Below, in pieces: positions 12,633 to 22,940 of a DNA stretch of 64,000 bases. The notes beneath the pieces were generated by a model. The model was not told the origin of the DNA. It saw only the letters and a list, made by a program, of their open reading frames with translations, and searched no databases. The first letter of the stretch is position 1. Each line of letters starts with the position of its first letter. The translations under genes were made by a program, and so were the position numbers. The DNA is taken from contig JAIXMO010000010.1 of assembly GCA_025677825.1 (NCBI GenBank), positions 434,001 to 498,000 of the forward strand, written 5' to 3'. This DNA comes from Helicostylum pulchrum. Lineage: Eukaryota; Mucoromycota; Mucoromycetes; Mucorales; Mucoraceae.

Positions 12633-13193
12633 ATGCCACCAAACGTTGCTATAGCTACTAAACCTTCTTCTTTGGTTGCTCCTATTACCTCTCATTATGA
12701 TGAAAATGAAGTATTCTCTTGGGAACAAGTCTATCACTTTGTTTGTAAGTATTAGTTATTTCTTTTAATGTCTTGTCTCCCATGACAACTAAAAGTTGAT
12801 TACTCTTTAGCAACCAATCAAATTAAAAGTATACATCGTAACAAGCAAGTACAAACAGTGTATAACCAATGGATGAAGGACACTTTGCAAACGTACGGTA
12901 CGATTGAGAACTACTTGTTATCTAGCAAATTAAATTTCAAGCCCATTACCGACGAAAGTCGCCCACCTGTTATTATTCTTCCAAATGATTTCCCTTACTC
13001 TGTTGCAGAAGGCATCTATCACATTCTTTTATGGTCACAAATACCCTTATCTCGTGATTATATCGAAGACATATTAGAATCAAACTACGGTCATCAAGAG
13101 TATGAGTGGGTTTATTTTGTTAACCCACCTGAAATTCAAAGTGTTCGTAAATTACCTCATGTACATGTATTTATGAGACGTCGTGTTTTGTAA
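12633..13193 (+). CDS. DUF3605 protein, GIG1 (GlcNAc-induced protein 1)-like
   Basis: Two exons (12633-12744, 12811-13193) encode 164 residues. After a short variable N-terminus (MPPNVAIATKP) the sequence runs through FSWEQVYHFVST, YNQWMKDTLQTYGTIENYLL, PNDFPYSVAEGIYHILLWSQIPL and YEWVYFVNPPEIQSVRKLPHVHVF. The W-x-x-Y/W-x-x-W start, the NDFPY motif and the late HxHVF motif match DUF3605, a fungal family that includes Candida Gig1, induced by N-acetylglucosamine. No enzymatic motif is evident and the molecular function is unknown across the family. Length fits the family. The chosen Met directly follows an A/T-rich leader and no alternative in-frame Met lies nearby. Confidence 0.85.
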
Positions 13194-14150
13194 AGAAAAA
13201 CCCTTCCTCTTCTCCCCTCACACCTTATTTAGAATACCAAATCATTATTAACTACATAAAATTCAATCTCTCATAGAATTGCCCCCTTCATAATAAATAT
13301 ACACCCAATAAACAGAAAAAAAAAATTTTTTTAACCAGAAACTACTATTTTTTCATTTTAGAACCAATCAAAAAAATAAGCTTTTTTTTTTTCGTAGTAC
13401 ATTCAATTGTTTCCATTTTCAAAATAATTAATAATGACCCTGCATCGTTTTCCCTTCAACCCGAGGTTTTTAAGCAACGCTCATCACAAAAGCCTTTTCC
13501 AAAAAGGGTATCACAGAACTCTTTTTCAAAAAGGTATTTTACAGATTTATGTAAAGAAGCCATTGTAGTATATACTTCTTGGGTTACATTTTAAGGTTTA
13601 TCTTTTTTTTTTAACTGACGTACGTAAATTTTTTTTTTTGAAACAATCCATCGAGTCTTTTTCTCGGAATGAAAATGTGATACCTAAACTCCTTTGTACA
13701 CACAATCATTCGGGATCACAAAATAAATCAAAATCCTCTTTTTGTTGAAGTCCTACGAGTACAAAACATTTGTTCATTCTTGGCTTTGTACAGGTCTGGT
13801 TTCCCTCTTTAATCGTAGTACAACAAAGTGTCATCCTTATCACACGATGAATATAGAATCGCTTGGCGCTTCAAAAAAAAAAAAAGGTCCCTCTATTACT
13901 TTTTTGTTTTTGTTTTTTATATAAAAAATAAATGAATCTGAGATGGAAGCGCTATCATAGAGCCCGCTAAATAATCTCACATTCTTTCAGCTCAAAAATT
14001 AAAATTAAATACCATTCAGGTACGCTTTGTTAATTGTGGGTGGCAACTTTTACTCATCATTTACGTCAAAAGAGCTCAAAAATTAAATGTTAAAAAAAAA
14101 ACTTTATAAATTTTTTTTTTTGTTCTTGTCTTTGCGCTTGCACGACTCTA
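13194..14150. other. AT-rich spacer before the relic zone
   Basis: This is the 3' flank of the DUF3605 gene. It contains T/A homopolymers and a 14-bp direct repeat (GCTCAAAAATTAAA near 13990 and 14074). I see no supportable gene. Confidence 0.45.
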
Positions 14151-14159
14151 AGGTACGCG

Positions 14160-14690
14160 TTGATATTATTGTCAGTGGTAACCGCAATACGAGAGGTTGG
14201 CCCGAAAAAACTGAGACAATTTCCTGAACGAACCCTGGAAGCAATTGATGATAGCAATAGTCAGCGCAGCTCCTTGTCCGACATTATATATCCTGAAATA
14301 CTTAGTTTATCGTACAACAAGCATGGCAAAGGTTTTGGCGGTGTAAATTTAAAAAGTTCGCCTGAAAGTGATTAATTATTTGCTTCAATAAATATTTACT
14401 TTATCCCCGTCTCTTTTATTTGTGGCTAAACGCCACTGAAGTCGTCGGAAGAAGAGGAACCGACAAAACTAAATAAGTTGATTCGTTGTGCTTCACAATC
14501 GTGCCTAATTTCAATTTTATCTTACAGGCTCTGTTGTTCAAGTTGCTCAATTTATTAACGAGGTATTCATACCGTACGATCCGCACAATAAGGCAGTGTA
14601 TCACCGTGAAAGAAATTTGGCCACAACAGATATCTTTGGTACTGTAAGTCCGTGTACAGATTATTTTGACGACAAGAGTCTTCAAAGCTT
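14160..14690 (+). pseudogene. Unassigned coding-like remnant
   Basis: Two stretches here read like decayed exons rather than random AT-rich DNA. From 14160 an open frame gives REVGPKKLRQFPERTLEAID and continues to SSPESD. After a gap ending in a plausible acceptor (TTATCTTACAG, about 14527) a second frame gives VVQVAQFINEVFIPYDPH followed by KAVYHRERNLATTDIFGTV. Codon and residue composition look protein-like, but I do not recognise the family and no complete gene can be assembled. It abuts the rDNA relic and may belong to the same debris, possibly from a mobile element. Confidence 0.3.
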
Positions 14691-14726
14691 CGTGACTTGG
14701 TGTGGGAAAAAAAATGCATTTTTTAT

Positions 14727-15404
14727 TAGACAGTCAGATTCCCCTTGTCCGTACCAGTTCTAAGTTGGTTGTTAAGCGTAAACTGGGCTTCCTCGGTTAA
14801 CGAAGAGTCCCGAGCCGTAAAGCAGCAACCGAAGCCACTACTAAACAGCCCGAGTCTCCCCCATACCAAAGGTCCATATCTGCCCAACCCTTAAAGCCAA
14901 TCCTTATCCCGAAGTTACGGATCTATTTGCCGACTTCCCTTATTTACATTGTTCTATCAACTAGAGGCTTTTCACCTTGGAGACCTGCTGCGGTTATGAG
15001 TACGACTAGGCGAGAAAATTATTCTTTCCCTTGGATTTTCAAGGATCGTCGTGGATGCACCGGACATAGCAAAAAGTTCTATGCTCTACCAACCGGTAAA
15101 TCTTTTCTCCTGCTAAACAGATTTCAAGGCCTAAAACAAAGTTGTTAAAAAGAAAAGATAATTCTTCCTGGGATCCACGCTGATGTCTCCCACTAGAAAC
15201 TCTGCATTCAATGACACTGCAAACAGGTCGTCTTACATATTTAAAGTTTGAGAATAGGTTAAGGAAATTTTATCTCCAAGGCTTCTAATAATTTGCTTTA
15301 CCTCATAAAACTGCATATAAGTTTCTGCTATCCTGAGGGAAACTTCGGCAGAAACTAGCTACTAGATGGTTCGATTAGTCTTTCGCCCCTATACCCAAAT
15401 TTGG
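14727..15404 (-). pseudogene. Degenerate nuclear LSU (25S/28S) rDNA fragment
   Basis: Read on the minus strand this is nuclear large-subunit rRNA. It begins with GGGTATAGGGGCGAAAGAC near 15380-15400, passes through GCCGAAGTTTCCCTCAGGAT, TTTTATGAGGTAAAGC and CTCAAACTTTAAATATGTAA, and ends at GGTACGGACAAGGGGAATCT near 14735-14755. Compared from memory with a fungal 25S gene, the same interval should span roughly 1.1 kb. Here it is about 0.68 kb, and the segment after TTTAAATATGTAAGA jumps to the region upstream of TTATCTTTTC, so several hundred bases are missing. Scattered substitutions occur in universally conserved helices. There is no 18S, ITS or 5.8S alongside. It is therefore a non-functional ectopic rDNA relic, not part of the rDNA array. 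Confidence 0.88.
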
Positions 15405-16536
15405 CCAAATCAGTTCAAGCACAAGAACGGAAAGGCTCCAATACAAATTTTTTTTTAAAAAAAAGAATATACTAGTAACTCAATTTTATCTGCGCTAAAT
15501 ATGAAAAAAAGGATAAAGGATTGTATTTCTATTAGTTGTAATTGCCAAGATCATTAGTACTATTCATGCACCTGTTGAACGTTTTTACCAAAAAAAGCTT
15601 TTTTTTATAAAAAAAAATGCAATCCCAGACCAAGTATATGACATAAAAGGAAACGCATGTTACCTATTATGTTTATAATTGTACGTTTGATACCATCTAG
15701 TATAATGATATCATTTTTTTTACATATTTTTTTTTTCTAAACACAAACTTTACAAAAATGGGGAAGAAATTTTCCACTTTCCCCACACCAACTGAAATAT
15801 ATTTTTTAAACAACGCTTCACCTAAATGCCAAGGTTTTGATTTTTGCAAGCAAAAAGAAAAAAAAGGTACACTGACATACTCAAATCAATAAATAAGATG
15901 ATGAACCTTTTTCGCTGTATAGCATTTAACAATTTAATGCATTGCAATTGAAGCTATATTTATCGAAAGGAGTAAAAAAAAAAAAAAAATCAAAAATAGT
16001 TTAACGCAGTAAAACGATTAAAAGAGTTTCCAAAGTCAACATGAGTCATATGCGTCTTGAACCTCCACGATTTATGGGAGGTTCAGGATTGTACGGTGTT
16101 GTTATTTTACCAAGCTAATTAAAGAAATGAGGCGCATTAAATGTTAAAATACAGCGTACATTATTTTTTGTGTCTTGGAAAAAAAAAAGCCAAAATACTA
16201 CGCATTTTTTTCGTTTTCCCTTTTTTTTTGCGTATTTTACAGCTGGAAAATAATAATAAAAAAATGGGATCATAAAATATGTTTTATTTTTTGTTTTGAT
16301 AGAAAATAACAGAGAGAAAAAAAGGGTTTGTGTGTGGAGGGGAATTGTGTGTGTGTAAGGTATAACTAAATTTTGGGTGAATTGTGTAAAAAAAGGGGAG
16401 GTAGTAATAAAAAAAAAAAAAAAAAAGAGAAAAACAATAAAATGTGGATGGGGGTATGATAATGTGTATAATATAAATATATATAAAAGGTTTTTTTTGT
16501 TCTTTTTTCAAAAAGGGGGAAAACATACATGTTTAC
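15405..16536. other. Spacer downstream of the rDNA relic
   Basis: This is AT-rich with homopolymers, a T8A8 junction near 15448-15464 and GT/TG-rich sequence near 16330-16360. No gene or RNA was recognised. Confidence 0.45.
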
Positions 16537-16923
16537 TCATGATTTCTTCTCTGGTAGAGAGGGAAATAAGTTCATAGTTTGATCAAATGACACATTGTCA
16601 ATATCATCGTCAAAAAGAAGGACATCAAATCCTTCTTCTTCAATAAACGATGGTAACAATCGAGAGGAGGACGAGGAAGCTTGTGCTTGCCCCAAGATTG
16701 TCGAATTATCTAGGAATGCCTTTAGATCTTGCAGCATCCTAGCATCATGTTCACTTATATCGTCCATATTTTCTAATTCAACAGGTGGAGGTCTTCCGAC
16801 CGGGGAAGACGATGATTGATAATGTGAATCTTGCAGCGATTTTTGCTGTGAAGGTGGTGAAGGAGGGAGATAGTTATATTTGTTGTTGCGTACTTCATGT
16901 CGACTTCTCTGTTTATTCTTCAT
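16537..16923 (-). CDS. Small acidic hypothetical protein
   Basis: This single-exon frame of 128 residues is unrecognised. It starts MKNKQRSRHEVRNNKY, basic, then Pro/Ser/Gln-rich (PPSPPSQQKS). The middle contains ENMDDISEHDARMLQDLKAF, which could form an amphipathic helix, followed by a serine run and an acidic, hydrophobic tail (GFDVLLFDDDIDNVSFDQ). Acidic residues spaced with Phe/Leu resemble short transactivation or interaction motifs, but that is only an impression. The frame uses ordinary codons and lies in isolation next to the relic zone. It may be a real lineage-specific gene or a fragment; no intron is needed. Confidence 0.5.
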   Translation of the reverse strand: MKNKQRSRHEVRNNKYNYLPPSPPSQQKSLQDSHYQSSSSPVGRPPPVELENMDDISEHDARMLQDLKAFLDNSTILGQAQASSSSSRLLPSFIEEEGFDVLLFDDDIDNVSFDQTMNLFPSLPEKKS

Positions 16924-17604
16924 CTTTTAAAAAAGAATTTTTTTTTCGGTGTAAAACAAGCTTTTGGTATATTTTTATTTTTTTTTAATGCAAAAAAGAA
17001 AAAGTTTTCTACTTTTTTATCATTCAGAAAAAGCCTCGTCAGCTACGTTTAATTGTTTCTTTGACGAGAAAAGAGTGTAAAACTCTTTTTTTCTTTTGTT
17101 TGAAAAATGGGGGTGGAATAAAAGGGAACAGTTTTTTAAAAAAAGCTAAAAAAAAAAGAAAAAAAAATCTAAAGAAAAGAAATGCAAAAGAAATAGGTTG
17201 GACACGTACTCGCAATTAAATATCAATTGCTGCGGTTTAGGACAAGACTTTTTTTTTTTTTTTTTTGGCCTTTTGACTGCTAAAGTTTCCTCGGAAAAAG
17301 AGACTCAAAAGGACGGCTTTTTTTTATCACCAAAGGGCATTGATGTAACGAGGAAAGAAAAAAAAAGAAAGGGTGAATAACCATAATATAATTTAAAAAA
17401 AAAATCAAAATTTTAAGATGCATGCAAAGTTAGACACCTTTGGCAGTTGGTAACTAACATTTAGCCTTTTGGTTGAACATGCCACATTTTATAGCCATCT
17501 AGCAGTACTTCCTTACTAATAAGATCAAGCCATAAAATTCGATTGCTTCAGTGCTTGATTCTATTCAGGGCCCAAAACATAAAGCACGAGTATTTTATTA
17601 TTTT
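16924..17604. other. AT-rich spacer
   Basis: This stretch holds homopolymers, including a T run at 17250-17265, and no recognisable gene. Confidence 0.45.
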
Positions 17605-17677
17605 CTAGCGAATTACAGCAGAGCTGTAAATGAAATGGTATTGAGGATAAAGGTGAAGAGATATACATGATAGGAGT

Positions 17678-17680
17678 AGT

Positions 17681-17711
<31 letters not shown>
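17678..17711. repeat. Poly(T) homopolymer
   Basis: A run of roughly 27 T residues lies near 17684-17711, inside the decayed recombinase-like region. It is a likely slippage site, so its length is uncertain in any assembly. Confidence 0.8.
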
Positions 17712-17715
<4 letters not shown>

Positions 17716-17734
17716 GTTGATGTGGTGACTATAG

Positions 17735-18231
17735 TGCTGTTGCATCTGCTGCGATCGTTTTACACATTCTCTCCGACATCGAAATTTGTTGAGGACCTTG
17801 ATGTTTTTGAGCAAGTCATACTTCAACCTTATAACCAATATCCACTATCACTTCCCGTATGGACTTATTCAAAGAAATGAATAACCTGATGTAGTCAGGA
17901 TTGGTCGACAATCCGGCATAGTCAATTACCACAAGGCGAATTTGTCGAGCGGATTTTGTGATCTTGGTGATTAAGAAAGTATATGGTGGAGTTGTTGCAT
18001 CCCGTTCGGCCATTGGGCTGTTGGCAGAAGTGTTGTAAGACACAAATACATCTTCACATAAGAGCTTCATCTTCATCTTGTAGATTTGGAAATTTACTAG
18101 CTTCTTTTTGGTTGTGTCAGGTTCATTGGTATTTGATTTTCGTACATAACCAACAGTACATTTGGTGGCCATTAACAATTTGACCAGTGATCTATATTCC
18201 TGAATATTTGAAAGACCATCCCAAGTAAAAT
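17735..18231 (-). pseudogene. Recombinase-like (GYVRKS) mobile-element protein fragment
   Basis: From a possible acceptor at 18231, the minus strand reads DFTWDGLSNIQEYRSLVKLL, then CTVGYVRKSNTNEPDTTKKK, VFVSYNTSANSPMAERDA, IRLVVIDYAGLSTNPDYIRL and EVIVDIGYKVEV, then stops at 17816. The order GYxRKS, a regularly spaced helix, a VFVS strand and an S...ERD element, then a hydrophobic VVIDYAGLST strand, recalls the N-terminal catalytic fold of serine recombinases (Resolvase, IS607 TnpA), where the serine after YxR is catalytic. This is a structural analogy from memory, not a database match. After the stop, another frame continues with KNIKVLNKFRCRRECVKR and on to a poly(T) run, suggesting a frameshift. 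The 5' end stops about 40 bp from a MITE. It is probably a dead copy of a repeated family. Confidence 0.4.
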
Positions 18232-18268
18232 CTAATCAAAATAAGAAGACTATCTTTGACGAATTCTT

Positions 18269-18679
18269 GGTACACGTTCGATTTACACGTTCAGAAAGAA
18301 AGTATGGCGTATTACGTTTTACGTATCTTTATAAAGTGCCAAAAAAAAAGGTAGTCTGTTATGTATACGCTATCACAGTTGGGTAGACCACATTCGAACG
18401 TTTGTAGCAAGGGCTCTTTTGCATGGCGGTTGCTTTAAGAAGAACAGTATCATTTTGTACCAACATAAAAGAAAAAATGTATATAAAAGAAAGAAAAGTG
18501 ATTTATTTATTTTTTAAAATAAACAATCATTGGATTGATAAAATAGCAGTGTCTATTTGCTCATGCAATCTATTTTATATAGGTACACGTCTACAAACTT
18601 GTTACAACTTATTTAACAAACCAGAAATGACTCACGCGTCACATATTTTTTGCCTGAACGTGTAAATAGAACGTGTACC
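18269..18679. mobile_element. 411-bp MITE with 26-bp terminal inverted repeats
   Basis: The left end at 18269-18294 reads GGTACACGTTCGATTTACAC followed by GTTCAG. The right end at 18654-18679 is its reverse complement with one mismatch (CTGAACGTGTAAATAGAACG then TGTACC). The termini can be read as CACGTTC...GAACGTG flanked by TA on both sides, as expected for a Tc1/mariner-type TA target-site duplication. The interior has no transposase. It sits between the recombinase-like fragment and the Tc1/mariner transposase relic, but its ends do not match the visible end of that relic, so it was probably mobilised by a different element. Confidence 0.75.
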
Positions 18680-18720
18680 AAAAAAAGAAGAGTGGCCGTT
18701 TTACGCTGGTTAAAAAAAAA

Positions 18721-19335
18721 AGAGGTGACTACGTGGCCCACTTTGCATTGGATTCAACCTTATAACTTCTTTTTATTGAGACATTTAGCAGAATGAGTTA
18801 CAAAACCTTTGAAGTCACTCATATATAAACTATCGCATGCCTCACTGATTCTCGTCATTAGCGATTCTTTTTCCAAAATCTTATTCCGCTTAACTTTACT
18901 CTTGACAACTGACTAGAACTGCTCAATTGGATTTAGTTCCGGAGAATATGGAGGAAGATGAACGCAGCGATATCCTCGAGAGTGAATATACTTTCCTATA
19001 TCAATTGAGCTATGGATTGGAGCATTATCCATAACAAGATAATGCCCTTTCATTTCTGGATACTTGTCCATTTCATCCAGAGTTGCCTTTAAAAAGCTCA
19101 GGTAATGTCCTGTCATTATTCCTATACTATAACCATCAGTTTCGCGTCCAAGCTTTCTTTTTTTAATACGTTTTGGAACTCTCAAACTAACATTAATTAA
19201 GTCAGTGGCAGATAAGGCTCCTAAAATCGATGTTGCATTCTCTTTAGTTGTAGGCGCTATAACTATTGTGGGAGTTCCCTTTGACAAAAAATTTTGCACG
19301 ACATCAAACTCAAAATCAGCGACTTCACTTTTTGA
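18721..19335 (-). mobile_element. Tc1/mariner (DDE_3) transposase relic with nonsense codon
   Basis: The minus strand encodes the C-terminal catalytic part of a Tc1/mariner transposase: SKGTPTIVIAPTTKENATSI, TGHYLSFLKATLDEMDKYPE, the second catalytic aspartate in HYLVMDNAPIHSS, and the final motif PPYSPELNPIEQF. Directly after IEQF a TAG at 18913-18915 sits where the family has Trp (NPIEQFW), a single G-to-A change. The same frame then continues with SVVKSKVKRNKILEKESLMT and TRISEACDSLYMSDFKGF to a natural stop at 18760-18762. The N-terminal HTH domain and first catalytic Asp are missing. The sequence GGTGACTACGTGGCCCACTT at about 18723-18742 is a candidate terminal repeat; no matching copy is seen at the other end. 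The element is dead and lies directly upstream of the kinesin-4 gene. Confidence 0.9.
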
Positions 19336-19502
19336 AATGAATTTTGCTTTTTTTTATTCCCTCCCCTTTTTTACTGTAAAACTTTATTTATTGTGTTTTT
19401 TACCAAATTGGGTTTGTTTACACCCTTTTTTTTAAAAAACTCCTATTTTGTTTCTTCTTTCACTTTTTCCTTTTATTTTTTCTATTTTTTTTAAAAAACA
19501 TT

Positions 19503-22452
19503 ATGTCAGTTACAGTCAGGTACATAAATACATACAAAAAAAAAGGTTTTTTTTTAAAAAAAAAAGTAGTAATGTGATTGTTTAACTAGAGTGGCTTTGC
19601 GTGTACGACCTTTTAATGAAAAGGAAAAAAAGGACAATTTGATTACATTTATACCAGAACAACCACAACAGATCAGACTGAATCATGAGAACCGTCAATC
19701 ATTTACGTTTGACTATGTTTACCCACCTGTTATCAGCCAAGCCGATGTTTATAGTTCATGTATTCAACCTTTATTTGATCAATTTACAAAAGGGTAAGAG
19801 AAATAAATACCAAACAAATAAACTTTTTTTTTTTCTTATTGTTTTACTTGCATAGGTACAATGCAACCATTTTAGCATACGGGTAAAATAACAATCGCAC
19901 ACAAAAAAAAAAAAAAAAAATATATACTTATATAAAAGAAATATATATAGACAAACTGGTAGTGGAAAAACTTATAGTATGGGTACATCAGACAACAACA
20001 ATAGCAGCGAATCAGAAGAACAAGGTATTGTCCCTCGTTTTACCAAAAACTTATTCCAATGGATCACCAATCAACAAACAAACATAAAGTACCAAGTCAA
20101 AGTTTCTTTTTTGGAACTTTATCATGAAGACATTATTGACTTGTTAAGTACCAACCCCGCTTCTTGTGTAAATATTCGCGAGGATGTGTTTGGAAACATC
20201 TCTTGGTCAGGTGTACATGAACAACTTGTTTATAATGTTGCAGATCTTTTAAGGTAATGTACGCTTTTATCCAGTACTTCACTACTAATACTAAACTGGT
20301 TTTTTCTTTCTGTAAAAAAGTTGTTTACATTTAGGTTCTCAATCACGTACAACTGCTTCAACGGATATGAACTCAAATTCTTCTAGATCACACGCTATCT
20401 TTACCGTTACACTAATTCAACAATTACCCGAATCTGTCATTAACTCTAAATTTCACTTTGTTGACTTGGCAGGTTCTGAAAGACTGAAAAAAACAAACGC
20501 CAAAGGAGATCGTGCCAGAGAAGGTATATCGATTAACTCTGGCCTCTTAGCACTAGGAAATGTCATCTCTGCTTTAGGAGATGAAAAGAAAAAATCCAAA
20601 CGAAGCCACGTCCCCTATCGTAACTCTAAATTAACAAGACTTTTACAAGACAGCTTAGGTGGGAACAGTCAAACGCTCATGTTGGCATGTGTTTCTCCCT
20701 CCGATTCAAATGCAAACGAAACTACCAGCACCCTTAAATACGCCAACAGAGCTAAAAATATTACAAATCGTGTTATCATAAACCAGCAGTTATCTGAAGC
20801 AGATACAATGAAGGTAGAAATCACTAGACTGCGGCAAGAGCTGAAAATCAACGACGCCTTTATGAAGGAAGTTCATCTGGAACTAGATGATTTAAGAGCT
20901 AAAAACACCGCTCTTTCAAACCTTGAATTTGTGGCTCAAAAACAAATAAAAATTCCTGCTCAGAAAAAGCGTACGGAATCAGATCAAGAAGATGAAGATG
21001 ATGATGATGATGGTGCAACCCTTATTGGTTCCAACAGCATCAGTCAAGACTTGAAATCGTGTCGTTCCACTAGTACAAAGCGAAAGTCCTCAAAGAAAAA
21101 ACCTATTGATGCGTTTTCGTTAGATAAGCACAAACAGCGCATGAGAAAGGAAACTTTATTTATTAAACAAATGAAATCTGTAATGTTACCTACGCGCGCA
21201 TTAAATTATATACGAAGTAGTAGTACCAAGTTACTAACCTTCCCTTTTTTTTAGAACAATGAAGCCTCATCTGACCCCATACTTTTCACAAAAATGCTGT
21301 CATTGTTCCAATCAAGTATTAAGGAACAAAAAGCACTTGTCCAACAACTTGAGCCTATTAAATCCGACGGAATCAATATAAAGATATCACCACCTCTAAA
21401 AACTAACAATAAACCCAGTTTGATGAAACAACCCAGCGCATTCAACATGCCACAAAAGACGGAAGAAATGCATCGTTTGACTTTAGTCGTAGAAGAAAAT
21501 AAGCCTGTACCGCAGCTGAAACAAATTGTCGTTCAAGTAAAGAAGGCTATTTCACTGCTGACAGACCATCCTTCTTCCTCTATGGTACAGCAATTAAAAC
21601 CAATTTTAAACAAGATTAGTAATATTTGTAATACAAGAGCTACTAGATCAATTACAACAACAACAACAAAAAGTAGTGAGGTTATCGTTAGTGATAAAAC
21701 AATGAGACCTGTTGTGAATAAGCGAGCTAATATCGCTGATAGTCACAGAGACATTCAAAAGTAATTTATATTATATGTGTAAAGATTGTATACGTATATG
21801 CTTACTTCTTTTTTTTTTTTATTTATACAGAATCATTGCTTTTGAAAATATAAAATCAAACACAGTATGTGCAGAAATGTTAAAAGCGTTAAAACAAAAG
21901 GTAAAATACTTCTTCATACAATAAAAATAAAATAAAATAACCAACCACACATTCTTTTTTTGTATGTAGAAACTAACGCTTATTCGCGAACAAAAAGACT
22001 TGTTAAAAGAAAGAAAATCTATTCTTAAAGAGTTTTACCAAGACGATTACACCGAACAACAACAAAAGCAACAATACATGGACGAACGAATCGATGTAAT
22101 TACGATCCAAGTAGACTTTATTTCTGAAAAGATAAAGCTATTACAGCCTAGTATTCCATCCAACAAGGTAGAAAAGAATTTAATCGAGATATTAAAACCG
22201 TTAAAAGAACAAGACCTTCGTTCGTTACTGTTCATGATCATACAACACGATTTAATTTCGTCCAATATTAAATCACAGTTACACGATCTCAAGTCAAAGA
22301 CTCTAGAAAAGTACCAGCAGGGTATGATTCAGTTACGAAGAGTACACGGCGACGCTGCTAGCTTAAATAATCAAGTTTTGATCGATTTATTAAAGTCGCC
22401 AATCAAGTGTCTTTCCAACGGGTTAATACTAATAAATACCGTAAAACCTTGA
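19503..22452 (+). CDS. Kinesin-4 family motor (KIF4/chromokinesin-like)
   Basis: Eight exons (19503-19519, 19590-19793, 19856-19882, 19951-20253, 20321-21179, 21255-21760, 21831-21900, 21970-22452) give about 822 residues. The first exon encodes MSVTV and part of R; the motor then reads [12 protein letters not shown]. The P-loop GQTGSGKT is near residue 83, split from AYG by an intron. Switch I is [11 protein letters not shown], switch II is [11 protein letters not shown], and the neck-proximal [14 protein letters not shown] plus [20 protein letters not shown] are kinesin-4-like. Coiled-coil and Lys/Ser-rich segments follow with a nuclear-localisation-like cluster (KRKSSKKK). Kinesin-4 motors move to microtubule plus ends and act in spindle midzone or hyphal transport. 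The tail lacks an obvious Cys-rich DNA-binding motif, so a chromatin role is uncertain. Confidence 0.92.
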
Positions 22453-22816
22453 TCCAACTTTACATCGCATATGACGTAATAGGGAACGTTTCTGTCTCAA
22501 ACATAAATTCCAATATATATACCTTTTTCACGAATAAAAACTTTATACTCCCAACATTTTGTAGCACCACTTTTTTTTCTTTTAACAACACAATGTAATA
22601 TCTTTTTCTGTGTACTTGCCGCTTGTCTATCATATAAAAAAACTAGGTCAGAACCTTATTTTACCAAAGGCTTTCGTCCCTAATAAGGGAATTCATTTGA
22701 GGGACCCCAATTCGAAACAAAGGTGGGAAACTTCAAAAAAGTGACCTTTTTTCCCTTTTTTTTTTTTTTTTTTTTTTTCTTCTTTTCCGCCTCATCTCTT
22801 TTTTTTCTTTTCTTAA
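22453..22816. other. Spacer between kinesin-4 and the next gene
   Basis: This holds the kinesin-4 3' flank and the promoter of the downstream gene, with a T run of about 23 near 22757-22779. No other gene is seen. Confidence 0.5.
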
Positions 22817-22908
22817 ATGACACAAATAGAAGAACAAGGAAAAAAATCTAAAAAGTTTGCAGTAGGAGGAGAGTTACCACCTTCTCCAACAACAAGTACA
22901 ACTGCCGC

Positions 22909-22940
<32 letters not shown>

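Noticed and set aside
14927..15148. Plus-strand open frame of 73 codons in the relic zone
   Set aside because: It is the antisense reading of the LSU rDNA fragment, a well-known source of spurious proteins.
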